Shown: positions 43,665-52,685 of the stretch, piece after piece
How positions within the stretch are numbered: position 1 is the first letter of the stretch
Layout of the letters: the number at the start of each line of letters is the position of its first letter
Assembly: GCF_006517395.1 (NCBI RefSeq)
Contig: NZ_VDCY01000007.1
Coordinates: 62,001-126,000, forward strand
DNA length: 64,000 nt
DNA from: Terrilactibacillus laevilacticus
GTDB lineage: Bacteria; Bacillota; Bacilli; Bacillales; Sporolactobacillaceae
Direction of reading: 5' to 3'
The notes under the pieces: model-generated
The model's database searches: none
Seen by the model: only the letters and a program-made list of their open reading frames with translations
Told to the model about the DNA's origin: nothing
Position numbers and translations under genes: made by a program

Positions 43665-45050
43665 TTGAGAACTCATAATAAAGTGAAAAAACATCAATCA
43701 AAAATAACATTAAAAGAAAATTTGGGTTATGGTATAGGAGATTTCGCAAGTAACCTTATTTATGCTTCGATCAGTGCTTTCATAACCTATTTCTATACAG
43801 ACATTGTTGGAGGGATTTCGGCTGGAATCATCGGTACGATTATGTTTGCTTCTCGTATACTTGATGGGTTTACAGATATCGGGATGGGAATCATTACCGA
43901 TAAAACAAAATCAAAACATGGGAAAGCTCGTACTTGGATCTTTTGGTTAACCATTCCATTCGCCCTTTCCACTATCTTGGTCTTTACTGTCCCTGATCTT
44001 AATTTAATAGGTAAAATAATCTATATCGTTGTGACCTATAATTTGTTTAATCTTATTTATACAGGTATTAATGTTCCGTATGGTGTATTAAACTCATTAA
44101 TTACTCGTCATCAATTTAGTCGGAGTATGTTAAATATTTATCGAATGGCTTGTGCGGTGATAGGTACGGTACTCGTAACAGGATTGACAATCCCTATTAC
44201 AAATCTCTTTGGAGGTAGTCAAAGAGGTTGGATCATCACTTATGTTTTTTATTCTGTAATAAGTATGCTCGCTTTTTTTATCACCTTTAAGACGACAAAA
44301 GAAAGAGTTAGACAACCGAAACGAAAAAAGGATGTCCCCCTACATCAAGGATTTAAGGCTCTCTTTAGGAATAAATATTGGATTATTTTGGTCATGTTCC
44401 TTATTGTTTCATTTACATTGATCGGTTTAGCTAGTGCTATTAATGTATATTACGCTCATATTATTCTAAAAGATTCATCACTCGTTGGAGTCCTTGGAGT
44501 AGCCTTAAATATTCCTCAACTGTTAGGATTATTCCTTATGCCGAAATTAATCGCCCATGTGGGAAAAAGAAACACCATGATCATTGGGATCATTATTAGT
44601 TTATTAGGATCCATCCCGATGATCATTGATCCAACGAGTATTACATTCATCGTAATAGGGCTATTTGTTCGTGGTTTAGGATTTGCTAGTGTTGTTGGCT
44701 CACAGTTTGCGATGATAGCGGATACCATCGAATATGGTGAATGGAAAACAGGAATTCGTACGGAGGGGTTAACCTATAGTGCAGGTAGCTTTGGAACAAA
44801 AGCAGGAAATGGCCTAGCTATTGCGTTAGTTGGCTGGATTTTATCCCTAACGCACTATAGCGGGGGTTCTTCACACCAACCTGATACCGCTGCGGCAGGT
44901 ATTTGTTTCATGTTTATCTATTTACCTATTATCTTATCTATCATTCAAATTATTTTATTATTATTCTATAAAGTTGACAAAATCTATCCACGTATTATCA
45001 ATGATTTATTAAAACGACGTGAAAAATGGAAGGTAAAAAATCCATCATAA
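43665..45050 (+). CDS. Glycoside-pentoside-hexuronide:cation symporter (MFS-related)
   Basis: 461 residues with twelve membrane segments. GPH-family features: LGYGIGDFASNLIYASISAF at the start, then RILDGFTDIGMGIITDKTKSKHGKAR, the loop between helices 2 and 3 with the conserved D-G and K-R. Imports a sugar or glycoside with Na+ or H+; the substrate is unknown because no glycosidase is adjacent. TTG start at 43665 with GGAGATGG upstream. Confidence 0.87.
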   Translation: MRTHNKVKKHQSKITLKENLGYGIGDFASNLIYASISAFITYFYTDIVGGISAGIIGTIMFASRILDGFTDIGMGIITDKTKSKHGKARTWIFWLTIPFALSTILVFTVPDLNLIGKIIYIVVTYNLFNLIYTGINVPYGVLNSLITRHQFSRSMLNIYRMACAVIGTVLVTGLTIPITNLFGGSQRGWIITYVFYSVISMLAFFITFKTTKERVRQPKRKKDVPLHQGFKALFRNKYWIILVMFLIVSFTLIGLASAINVYYAHIILKDSSLVGVLGVALNIPQLLGLFLMPKLIAHVGKRNTMIIGIIISLLGSIPMIIDPTSITFIVIGLFVRGLGFASVVGSQFAMIADTIEYGEWKTGIRTEGLTYSAGSFGTKAGNGLAIALVGWILSLTHYSGGSSHQPDTAAAGICFMFIYLPIILSIIQIILLLFYKVDKIYPRIINDLLKRREKWKVKNPS

Positions 45051-45230
45051 TTGAAGGCAACAAGGACACATTGCGTTTTAGGTCTTTTTCTCAAAAAGGG
45101 AAAAACCGCTTAACCGTGGTTTTTTCTTTTTTCAAATGCTGACAATCTCTGTCTAAAGATAGTTAGAATTGAACATACTAGATTGAAAGAATATGTCGTT
45201 TAATAGAATGAATCAAGGAGATAAACCTAG

Positions 45231-46037
45231 ATGCAAAACATCTATTTACATATCCTAATCCAAAGTTTAATAGAATTAATCAATCTTGTTGGTGTTGTCA
45301 TCATTATTGGTTACCTGCTTGGACAAATCGAGCGTTGGTCCAACTTCTTCATGATGCGTGCGTTTGGAATGAAAGGCATTTTATTTACAGCCTGGCTAGG
45401 TACACCTATTCATGAAATAGGGCATGCCCTGATGTGCTTTATTTTTCATCACCAAGTCGTGAAAATCAAACTTCTTCAAACAAAAAGCGAGGATGGAACA
45501 TTAGGTTATGTTATTCATCGATTCAATCGAGGGAGTCTTTATCAAATGATAGGTCATTTCTTCATTGGGATTGCACCTGTCTTTAGCGGAATAGGGTCCC
45601 TTCTCCTTCTCCTGTATTTATTTGTGCCTGATTGTTATCACCTATTCAAAGAATATGTTCAAAATCAAACATCGAATCAACCATCTCTGTCAGTTTTTAT
45701 CTCAGCGAATACATTTCTATTGAAACATCTTTTTTCTTTAGAAAATCTCATTAACCCATTGTTTTATTTGTACCTTTTCTTAAGTATATGTATTGCTTCT
45801 CATATTGCATTAAGCCCTCAAGATATAAAAGGAGCAATAAGTGGTTTAATAACTTTATATATCGTTATTTTAATTGGAAATGGTATAGCCCAAATGAGTC
45901 ATTTTAACAGTCGTTCACCTATTTCTTTTGTAACTCAATACAACGTTTACCTTCTAGTATTCTCTAGTATTGCCATCCTTTTCTCCTTATTTAGTCTGTT
46001 AATGAGTTACACATTTTATTTAATAAGAAGCAGTTAA
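45231..46037 (+). CDS. Membrane protein with HEXXH zinc-protease motif (M50-like)
   Basis: 268 residues and about six membrane helices. The sequence TPIHEIGHALMCFIF (His61, Glu62, His65) lies at the edge of a membrane helix, the arrangement of M50-type intramembrane metalloproteases. A third metal ligand could come from a later motif, but no NPDG-type motif characteristic of site-2 proteases is visible. It may be a divergent protease or a structural relative. The ATG is preceded by AAGGAGATAAACCTAG. Next gene, 87 bases on, encodes a secreted DUF2680 protein, perhaps co-transcribed. Confidence 0.7.
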   Translation: MQNIYLHILIQSLIELINLVGVVIIIGYLLGQIERWSNFFMMRAFGMKGILFTAWLGTPIHEIGHALMCFIFHHQVVKIKLLQTKSEDGTLGYVIHRFNRGSLYQMIGHFFIGIAPVFSGIGSLLLLLYLFVPDCYHLFKEYVQNQTSNQPSLSVFISANTFLLKHLFSLENLINPLFYLYLFLSICIASHIALSPQDIKGAISGLITLYIVILIGNGIAQMSHFNSRSPISFVTQYNVYLLVFSSIAILFSLFSLLMSYTFYLIRSS

Positions 46038-46124
46038 CGAAAACTCTCTATCCACTCAAAAAATATACATAGTTTATTTATTAAGACGCATACTAAGAAA
46101 AACTAAAACAAAGGAGAATTTTAA

Positions 46125-46493
46125 TTGAAACATTTTTTACAAAAAGTTGTATATGTTATACCATTGACACTCATTCTATTAGGAACAACATCGGTACATG
46201 CTCAATCCCCACAAACGCCACAACAATACCAACAACCTAGCCCAGGGATCAAACAAGTGAAACTTTCAGATCCACAAAAGGCCGAACTTGCCAAATTACA
46301 TAAACAAATGATAAAAGATAAAACAAAAATAATTGAAAAATACGTGTCTTACGGCATACTCAGTAAAGCACAAGGACAAATGATTATCGCTCATATGGAA
46401 CGTCGGTATGAAAAACTCGAACAAAACGGTTTCCTCCCTACTGGACCACATCATGGCCAAATGCATCACTCTTGGAACGAACAAGCACGTTAA
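46125..46493 (+). CDS. Secreted YckD/DUF2680-like protein
   Basis: 122 residues with a signal peptide (cleavage probably after VHA, residue 26), a Gln/Pro-rich linker, and a helical domain (DPQKAELAKLHKQMIKDKTK, then EKYVSYGILSKAQGQMI) of the DUF2680 type, ending in a His-rich tail. Function unknown; possibly cell-wall associated. TTG start with AAGGAGAA seven bases upstream. Confidence 0.75.
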   Translation: MKHFLQKVVYVIPLTLILLGTTSVHAQSPQTPQQYQQPSPGIKQVKLSDPQKAELAKLHKQMIKDKTKIIEKYVSYGILSKAQGQMIIAHMERRYEKLEQNGFLPTGPHHGQMHHSWNEQAR

Positions 46494-46512
46494 TGAAAGC
46501 TCATTGCTAGTT

Positions 46513-46620
46513 CTTTTTGGTGGTTCACCTAGAATAAGTCGAATACTCTTTGATTGAGTTTGGAAGAACTTTGGGGCCTATTTTACTCATAAAGGACCGG
46601 GGAAAAAACAGATAGAGATC
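46513..46620. repeat. Degenerate dispersed repeat, copy 1
   Basis: Shares GGTTCACCTAGAATAAGTC, GAACTTTGGGGCCTA and TTTTACTCATAAAGGAC with the copy at 49700-49806, with gaps and substitutions. Non-coding; perhaps an old insertion-sequence end. Confidence 0.55.
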
Positions 46621-46746
46621 ACTAAAATCGAAACAACACTTAATATTGATCTTAAGAAATGAAGTTAAATATAAATTACTTTCTTAAAGTTATTCACTAT
46701 CATGGAAATATTAAAATTTACTTTTGCTTTTCCAACTGATGGTAAC

Positions 46747-46790
46747 AAAAAAAGTCGATTTTTTACATACAGAAAATCGGCTTTTTCTGT
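46747..46790. terminator. Terminator-like hairpin
   Basis: AAAAAGTCGATTTT and AAAATCGGCTTTTT arms; would end transcripts from the DUF2680 gene. Confidence 0.65.
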
Positions 46791-46828
46791 CTCAAAATTT
46801 GCATATTCGTTGTAGGAATCCTATTAAA

Positions 46829-46981
46829 GTGCGTGTTCAAAAAGGTGACAAATTAGAAGCAAGAAGATCAAGGCGGCGCTGTTTTGAGGGCCGGAATGTA
46901 GGTTTTTGCTACATGAGGACCGGAAAAACTAGCCAACGCCGAGATTCGTAGCTTATCATTTGGTGACTTTTTGAACAACCT
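46829..46981 (-). mobile_element. Miniature inverted-repeat element, copy F (153 bp), opposite orientation
   Basis: Short form, begins GTGCGTGTTCAAAAAGGTG and ends TTTTTGAACAACCT; flanks ATTAAA and CTTAAA. Same internal structure as copies B and I. Confidence 0.9.
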
Positions 46982-47196
46982 CTTAAAGAATATTTTCAAC
47001 CTCCATTTACTCCTTAATGTGAATATGACAACAACGCTGTCACGACTCCAAAATAAACCAAGTACCCATTAATGGGCATTTGGAATTTTAAGTCGTATCA
47101 ATGATATTTTTTGATTACTTAGTCAGTGAATTGATAGTGTTAGAACAGGAGGGTTCACTTTAATTTGTGCTTCTTTTTGTATTGATTAATTCACCA

Positions 47197-47967
47197 TCAT
47201 GAATTATGTTTATTTAACACATCTTTACCGCCTGTAACCGAAATGATAGACCCTGTTATGAAATCAGAATCTTCATTGCAAAGGAACGAAATGACACGTG
47301 CAATGTCTTCTCCGGTGCCAGTTCTTCCAACTGGATTAGTTAGGTCACTCTTACCTCGAACATCTTCAATATTCATTTCTTTAAACTTATTACGAATATC
47401 TCCTGGACAAACCATATTAACTGTGATTCCATTTTCAGCTTCTTCGATAGCGAGCGTTTTAGTCAAAGAGGCAGTCCCGCATTTTGCTGCAGCATAAGCG
47501 GAACGAAATTTCCATGCCGGAGCTGTTTCTACTCTATCAAATCCAATGGTAATCATTCTTCCCCACTTATTTACACGCATCAAGGGAAATACTTCTTTTG
47601 ATAGATAAAAAACGCTGGTTAAATTACCATTAATTATTGAATTCCATTCCTCGGTCGTGTATTCACTCATCTTTTTCATTTCCTTAATAAAAGGACCAGC
47701 ATTATGAACGAGAATATCAATTCTACCCATCACAGAATGAGTATGATTTACGAGTTTATGAACATCTTCCAAAAGACTAATATCCGATTGAATAGCCATA
47801 GACCGTACGCCATAGGTTTCAGAAATAAAACGAGAAGTTTCCTTTGCAGACTCTGAACTGTGAACATAGTTCAACACAATATCTATTCCATTTTTGGCTA
47901 ATTCTATCGCAGTACGTTTTCCTAAACCAGTTGCACTCCCGGTTATTAAAGCAACCTTATTGCTCAA
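47197..47967 (-). CDS. Short-chain dehydrogenase next to folE, possibly a pteridine or sepiapterin-type reductase
   Basis: About 256 residues: TGSATGLGK cofactor loop, HNAG, active-site AYAAAK and C-terminal GSIISVTGGKDV. The catalytic Ser that normally sits 13 residues before the Tyr is replaced (TIGFDRVETAP), which recalls the FolM/PTR1 pteridine reductases where an Asp replaces it. Start: TTG at 47967 with AAGGGTGA upstream; the longer frame lacks a site. It lies 87 bases downstream of folE on the same strand, so a role in reducing a pterin made from the FolE product is a reasonable guess. A fatty-acid-type reductase is the alternative. Confidence 0.7.
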   Translation of the reverse strand: MSNKVALITGSATGLGKRTAIELAKNGIDIVLNYVHSSESAKETSRFISETYGVRSMAIQSDISLLEDVHKLVNHTHSVMGRIDILVHNAGPFIKEMKKMSEYTTEEWNSIINGNLTSVFYLSKEVFPLMRVNKWGRMITIGFDRVETAPAWKFRSAYAAAKCGTASLTKTLAIEEAENGITVNMVCPGDIRNKFKEMNIEDVRGKSDLTNPVGRTGTGEDIARVISFLCNEDSDFITGSIISVTGGKDVLNKHNS

Positions 47968-48054
47968 AATACTCACCCTTAATTTTAAGATTTCTAAAGA
48001 TCCCACTAATTTTAATTAACAATATAATAAAATAAATACTCTTAGATCGTGGGC

Positions 48055-48717
48055 TTATTTATTAAGTAAGGATAAAAACTCCGCTCTTGCATCTGGTTTA
48101 TCTGCAAAAATACCCCGAACAGAAGAAGTGGTCGTGGATGCACTTGATTTTTTAATTCCTCTTCCGCACATGCACATATGCTTGGCTTCAATAACAACCA
48201 TCGTCCCTTTTGGTTCAAGAACTTCTTCAATAGCTTCAGATATTTGGGTTGTCATACGCTCTTGAACCTGAAATCTTTTCGCATATCCCTCAACCATCCG
48301 AGCAATTTTAGAAAGTCCAGTAACCTTCCGATTGGGAATATACCCAACATGAGCTACCCCAAAAAAGGGTGCAAAGTGATGTTCACACATCGAATAAAAC
48401 TCAATATCTTTCACTAGAACTAATTCCTTGTGATCAACGTCAAATGTTTTTTCCAGATGGAGTTTGGGCTCTTCACGATAGCCTTCGGTGTATTCAAGAA
48501 ATGCCTTAAGTACCCGATAAGGTGTTTCTTTAAGACCATCTCTATTAGGATTATCCCCACATAAATCAATTAGATCCTTAAAAGCTTCCATAATATGACG
48601 AGCCTGATCAACTTTTTTATTAAATTTCAAAGGACTACTAAAAGTCTCGGGGAAATTTTTAGTAATGAGCGTATGCTCTTTTTCCAACATTAAGTTAGCT
48701 TCTTTCGTTGTATTCAA
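48055..48717 (-). CDS. folE: GTP cyclohydrolase I
   Basis: Forms dihydroneopterin triphosphate from GTP, the first step to folate and other pterins. Zinc ligands: Cys in [10 protein letters not shown] and Cys in HMCMCGRG; the signature also includes [14 protein letters not shown] and the GERMTTQI-like QERMTTQIS. The 220 residues include an extra N-terminal segment of about 30. It is not in the usual folate or trp/mtrB context but beside an SDR and a SufR-like regulator, which suggests a dedicated pterin function or a second copy. Confidence 0.94.
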   Translation of the reverse strand: MNTTKEANLMLEKEHTLITKNFPETFSSPLKFNKKVDQARHIMEAFKDLIDLCGDNPNRDGLKETPYRVLKAFLEYTEGYREEPKLHLEKTFDVDHKELVLVKDIEFYSMCEHHFAPFFGVAHVGYIPNRKVTGLSKIARMVEGYAKRFQVQERMTTQISEAIEEVLEPKGTMVVIEAKHMCMCGRGIKKSSASTTTSSVRGIFADKPDARAEFLSLLNK

Positions 48718-48776
48718 TGTCTCTCACACTCCAGTAATTAGGGTAATAGAAGTAACACATTTATTACTTTAAGTCT

Positions 48777-49454
48777 CTATTTTTCAAGAGTAAAATGGTA
48801 TGAATCTACATCCACAGGTTGATCAAGCGATATACGAAAAACACATCGTCCGTCGCCATTTTGAAATCGTTTGGTTCTTTCTACTTTGTACCCTAGCAAT
48901 TGAGTAAGGGTAGAGATTGTGACACTACATAGTGCGGGTCTTTTCGTTGCAACATTTAAAAAAGGACAGTTATGTTCAATTAAGCTAATCGCATTCTCCG
49001 ACTCTTCAATTTCCATAAACACATCATCTTGGAGATATAGCCCTTTTAACGCCTCAACACGTTCGTTAATATCCAATTCTTGTAATTGAGGTTCCCATTT
49101 TTTGACACGTGTTTTTGTCATTGTTTCTAAAATCTTTAATAAAGCATCTTGGCCAAGGTTATCTGCCACTGTATCAATAATTTCCATTGTTAATTGATCA
49201 TAATTTTTAGGGAAAAGGTGTTCCCCTTCAAGTGTTAAATAGTACTGTTTGGCCGGTCTTCCACCTGCTGGGTCTTTACTCTTTTTGCTTTTCCTCTCCA
49301 CAAAACCCTCTTGCCTTAATTGAAGGAGGTGCTGCCTTAGAGCCTCACCCGTCATGTCTAATTTTGACTGAAGCATGGCGATAGAGGCAGAACCGGATTC
49401 CTTTAATATTTTTAATATTTCGCGTTTCGTTTCTGGAAAACTATTGACATTCAT
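48777..49454 (-). CDS. SufR-like HTH regulator with cysteine-rich C-terminus
   Basis: About 225 residues. The N-terminal winged helix (SIAMLQSKLDMTGEALRQHL and the GRPAKQYYLT wing) is DeoR/ArsR-like. The C-terminal part contains Cys in HNCPFLNVA, ALCSVTIS and GRCVFRI, the spacing seen in SufR-type iron-sulfur regulators, which sense cluster status. The ATG at 49454 has AAGGAGGAGGACAG directly upstream. It precedes folE on the same strand, so regulation of folE and the SDR is plausible but not shown; no suf operon is present here. Confidence 0.75.
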   Translation of the reverse strand: MNVNSFPETKREILKILKESGSASIAMLQSKLDMTGEALRQHLLQLRQEGFVERKSKKSKDPAGGRPAKQYYLTLEGEHLFPKNYDQLTMEIIDTVADNLGQDALLKILETMTKTRVKKWEPQLQELDINERVEALKGLYLQDDVFMEIEESENAISLIEHNCPFLNVATKRPALCSVTISTLTQLLGYKVERTKRFQNGDGRCVFRISLDQPVDVDSYHFTLEK

Positions 49455-49699
49455 CTGTCCTCCTCCTTGTACATATTCTATTTTTATTCTTACTTTTTCC
49501 CCAAGCCCAAACGACAAACAAAATAGGTGATGTGACCAGCATCAAATTTCCTTCCTAAAATATTGGGTTTATGTGTAATTTCATTATATATCTATTATTT
49601 TAGTTTTCAAAGTTATATGTTGTAAAACTTGGTTAACCTACAATTAGAAAATCTGATCCTGGAGAAATTTTGTTTACGACTTTTTCTACCGTCTACCCC

Positions 49700-49806
49700 T
49701 TTTTTGATGGTTCATCTAGAATATGTCTAATTTACCAGGTTTAAAGGAACTTTGGAGCCTATGTATTTTACTCATGAAAGACTAGGGAGAAAAACATAAA
49801 GATAGC
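49700..49806. repeat. Degenerate dispersed repeat, copy 2
   Basis: Counterpart of 46513-46620: GGTTCATCTAGAATATGTC, GGAACTTTGGAGCCTA and TTTTACTCATGAAAGAC. It lies between the SufR-like gene and the SulP gene and is non-coding. Confidence 0.55.
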
Positions 49807-49842
49807 TAAGGGACCTTTTGGACTTTTTTCCCATAAAAGAAA

Positions 49843-49868
49843 CTCCCTCATTTTTAAGGGAGCAGCTC
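49843..49868 (-). terminator. Terminator of the SulP gene
   Basis: CTCCCT and AGGGAG arms followed by a T-rich run on the minus strand. Confidence 0.6.
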
Positions 49869-49882
49869 AGGTATATATTTTT

Positions 49883-51328
49883 TTAATTAATGGCGGATGC
49901 CTTATCTAATAGTTGTTCACTAGAATGATTCAATCCTCTGATTTTTACATCAATATGGTTTTCCTTGTATTTCTCTACAATTTTGTCTACACCAGCTACT
50001 CCTGATTCATCCCAGATATGGGCACGTGTGAAATCAATAACAATGCCTTTTATTCCTTCAGGATTAAAATCAAAAGAAGCAACAAAATCGGTGACAGAAG
50101 CAAAGAATAGCTGACCTTCAACTTTATAAAAAAGAGTGCGTTTTTCTTCATCTATGGTTTTTGAAATTTTGATTTTTGAAATTTTTGCCGCAAAGAAAAT
50201 GGCACTTAAAATAATTCCTGTAATGACACCAAAGGCGAGATTGTGAGTGATCACAACAACGATGACAGTCACTACCATCACAACGACATCCGTTTTTGGA
50301 AATTTATGAAGCCGTTTCAATGATGTCCAATCAAACGTACTTAAGGCCACAACGAACATGACAGCGACTAACGCAGCAAGGGGGACTTGAACAACAATGT
50401 CACGTAACACCATCATGAGAAGAAAAAGAAAGGCCCCTGCAACAAATGTCGAAAGTCTGCCTCTTCCACCGGACTTCAGATTGATGACGGATTGTCCTAT
50501 CATGGCACACCCTGCAATTCCGCCGAATAATCCGTTAAACATATTCCCTATTCCTTGCCCAACGCATTCTCTGTTTTTTTGACTTTCCGTATTCGTTTCT
50601 TCATCAATCAATTGGGCTGTTAATAAAGTCTCTACTAACCCAACAATGGCCAGTGATATGGAATAGGGTAAAATAATCAAAAGCGTTTCAAAATTAAATG
50701 GGATATCAGGGATTAAAAAATGTGGCAACATACTTGATACCTTTCCCATGTCACCAATTGTTTTAACAGGACTTCCCAACCAAATCGAAACAATCGTAAT
50801 CACAATGATAGCAACTAAGGCGGAGGGAACGGATTTCGTTATTTTAGGAAAAAGATAAATAATCATGAGTCCGCCTGCAACCATCGCATACATTATCCAA
50901 GACTCACCTGAAAAAGAGGCAAATTGTGAGGTGAAAATTAAAATAGCTAAGGCATTAACAAAGCCGATCATGACCGCATGAGGGATAAATTTTACTAACC
51001 TGCCTACTTTCAATAACCCTAAAATAAATTGAATAATCCCTGTTAAAAAGGTAGCCGCTAACATATACTGAATCCCATGATCTTTGACTAGACCAACAAG
51101 TACCAAAGCCATCGCTCCAGCCGCAGCGGAAATCATGCCTGGTCTTCCACCTACAAATGCAATAATCATAGCCGTACAAAAAGAAGCATACAAACCTACC
51201 ATCGGACTGACGCCTGCAATAATTGAAAAACCGGTTACCTCAGGTATAAGGGCTAAAGAAACAACGATTCCGGCTAATATATCTCCTCGAATGTTTGAAA
51301 ACCATTCCTTTTTTATGTGATTTATCAT
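49883..51328 (-). CDS. SulP-family anion permease
   Basis: 481 residues, about ten to twelve membrane segments then a C-terminal STAS domain (about 385-475). Signature near the start: GDILAGIVVSLALIPEVTGFSIIAGVSPMVGLY. STAS core: VEGQLFFASVTDF and GIVIDFTRAHIWDESGV, where a Ser may be phosphorylated in relatives. Transports sulfate, bicarbonate or another small anion; related to B. subtilis YbaR. Monocistronic with its own terminator. No substrate clue from neighbours. Confidence 0.9.
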   Translation of the reverse strand: MINHIKKEWFSNIRGDILAGIVVSLALIPEVTGFSIIAGVSPMVGLYASFCTAMIIAFVGGRPGMISAAAGAMALVLVGLVKDHGIQYMLAATFLTGIIQFILGLLKVGRLVKFIPHAVMIGFVNALAILIFTSQFASFSGESWIMYAMVAGGLMIIYLFPKITKSVPSALVAIIVITIVSIWLGSPVKTIGDMGKVSSMLPHFLIPDIPFNFETLLIILPYSISLAIVGLVETLLTAQLIDEETNTESQKNRECVGQGIGNMFNGLFGGIAGCAMIGQSVINLKSGGRGRLSTFVAGAFLFLLMMVLRDIVVQVPLAALVAVMFVVALSTFDWTSLKRLHKFPKTDVVVMVVTVIVVVITHNLAFGVITGIILSAIFFAAKISKIKISKTIDEEKRTLFYKVEGQLFFASVTDFVASFDFNPEGIKGIVIDFTRAHIWDESGVAGVDKIVEKYKENHIDVKIRGLNHSSEQLLDKASAIN

Positions 51329-51421
51329 CTTGCACCACTTTTCATTTTTTAAAATAATCCTATGGTTTTTATTATAGGAGACATAATTTATTCAGACAAC
51401 TAGATGAGAACAACATTTCAT

Positions 51422-51602
51422 ATGTTTCAAGTTAAAGAGGTCAAATCCTTTGTGAAAAAATGGACAATCCGTTAAACAAGGACCTAGACTATTAGAAGAA
51501 TTTTTAAAAGACATGGTTCCTTGTTGTTACACCAGTTGTCATGACGAATCTTCAAAATGGAAAAAAATCGTTACAAAAGAGGATCATGTTGAATTTGGAT
51601 AA
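51422..51602 (+). pseudogene. Small gene interrupted by a frameshift, function unknown
   Basis: An ATG at 51422 gives FQVKEVKSFVKKWTIR and a stop; the next frame continues with VKQGPRLLEEFLKDMVPCCY and VTKEDHVEFG to a stop at 51602. Joined, this would be a protein of about 60 residues. A perfect hairpin terminator follows 15 bases later, which argues that a real transcription unit existed. No family recognised. Confidence 0.35.
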
Positions 51603-51615
51603 CCCACCTATTTTA

Positions 51616-51650
51616 AAAGAGAATGGACACTTGGTTCATTCTCTTAGCTT
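51616..51650. terminator. Terminator
   Basis: AAGAGAATG and CATTCTCTT arms, T-rich on the plus side. Confidence 0.65.
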
Positions 51651-51728
51651 TTGTTCATCTTAAAATAAGGATCAAATAGGTAGGGAAATAATGACCTTTT
51701 TACATAGATCAAAAATCAACATAGATTT

Positions 51729-52514
51729 CTAAATGACTTTAACTGCACCGCCATCAATGAGGAATGTTTGTCCTGTCATATATGTATTGCCACTAGAAAC
51801 CATAAAAGCCACCATGCGACCAAATTCTTCTGGAGTTCCATATCGATTAAGTGGGATCTCTTCTTTAGACTGCCTTGCGACTTCATCTGCAGGAAGACCT
51901 GTTTCATCAGCCTTTTTTTGATCCAGTGATTTTACTCGATCTGTATCAATTCGTCCAGGAGCAACCGTATTAACCAAAATATTGTATGGAGCAAGTTCTT
52001 CTGCTAAAGTTTTCATTAAACCTATAACGCCAGTACGAATGGTATTTGACAAGATAAGACCCGGAATTGGTTGTTTAACTGATGAAGAAACAACAGACAT
52101 AATATGACCACCAGATTGTTTTAGATCCGGAAGAACAGCTCTCGTTAAACGAATATAACTTAAGAGGTTTAATTCGAATGCTTTCTGCCAATCCTGGTCC
52201 GAAAAATCATCAAATGTTCCAGCGGGTGGTCCACCGCCATTATTAATTAATATATCGATTTTTCCAAATGCCTGATGCGTTTTTTCGATAAGGTTTGTAA
52301 TATCGGACATTTTTGTAATATCCGCTTTGCAATACACTACTTGTCCAGATTCATAGGCAAGTAATTGCTTATGAACATGTGCAAGTTTTGTCTCATCCCG
52401 ACTGGTCAGCATGACATTAGCCCCTTCTTTTACTAACTCAGTAGCTATCGCTTTTCCAAGACCTTGACTTGAGGCAATGACAAGTGCAACTTTTCCTTGT
52501 AAATTTAGGTTCAT
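51729..52514 (-). CDS. Short-chain dehydrogenase lacking the canonical Tyr-Lys pair
   Basis: 261 residues, NAD-binding SDR fold (SSQGLGKAIA loop, INNGGGPPAGTF, VAPGRIDTDRV, C-terminal TGQTFLIDGGAVK). At the active site the usual YxxxK is replaced by SNTIR (Asn and Arg), as in a known subgroup of SDR homologues annotated as 3-oxoacyl reductases. Standard hydride transfer would need another proton donor, so the reaction may be different or the protein non-catalytic. Monocistronic; next gene upstream is hmp with its own terminator in between. Confidence 0.8.
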   Translation of the reverse strand: MNLNLQGKVALVIASSQGLGKAIATELVKEGANVMLTSRDETKLAHVHKQLLAYESGQVVYCKADITKMSDITNLIEKTHQAFGKIDILINNGGGPPAGTFDDFSDQDWQKAFELNLLSYIRLTRAVLPDLKQSGGHIMSVVSSSVKQPIPGLILSNTIRTGVIGLMKTLAEELAPYNILVNTVAPGRIDTDRVKSLDQKKADETGLPADEVARQSKEEIPLNRYGTPEEFGRMVAFMVSSGNTYMTGQTFLIDGGAVKVI

Positions 52515-52614
52515 AAATACCTATACCTTCCTTTAAACATCGTATTTCGATCATCTTATTTCTATCATAACTTAAAAGTAGCTATTTTTAAAAACAATCC
52601 ACACATCCTTTATA

Positions 52615-52660
52615 TAAAAAAACCAGACACTCTATTTATTTAGAATGTCTGGTTTTTAAC
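52615..52660. terminator. Terminator of hmp
   Basis: AAAAACCAGACA and TGTCTGGTTTTT arms, symmetric, 26 bases beyond the hmp stop. Confidence 0.85.
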
Positions 52661-52685
52661 TATTTGTCTTTCATATTATTGATCA

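Larger units (their letters stand above)
46494..46828. other. Non-coding stretch with a degenerate repeat and a terminator
   Basis: Holds the degenerate repeat (46513-46620) shared with 49700-49806 and a terminator-like hairpin (46747-46790). No gene seen. Confidence 0.5.

Noticed and set aside
43107-43697. Frames antisense to rnhA and across the symporter start
   Set aside because: No ribosome sites; the minus-strand genes and the GPH start at 43665 explain the region.
46724-46951. Plus-strand frame of 75 codons
   Set aside because: Runs through a terminator hairpin and miniature element F.
47065-47090. Short palindrome around GCCCATTAATGGGTA
   Set aside because: Lies in a plain intergenic region with no promoter or gene it could clearly control; too short to call an operator or terminator.
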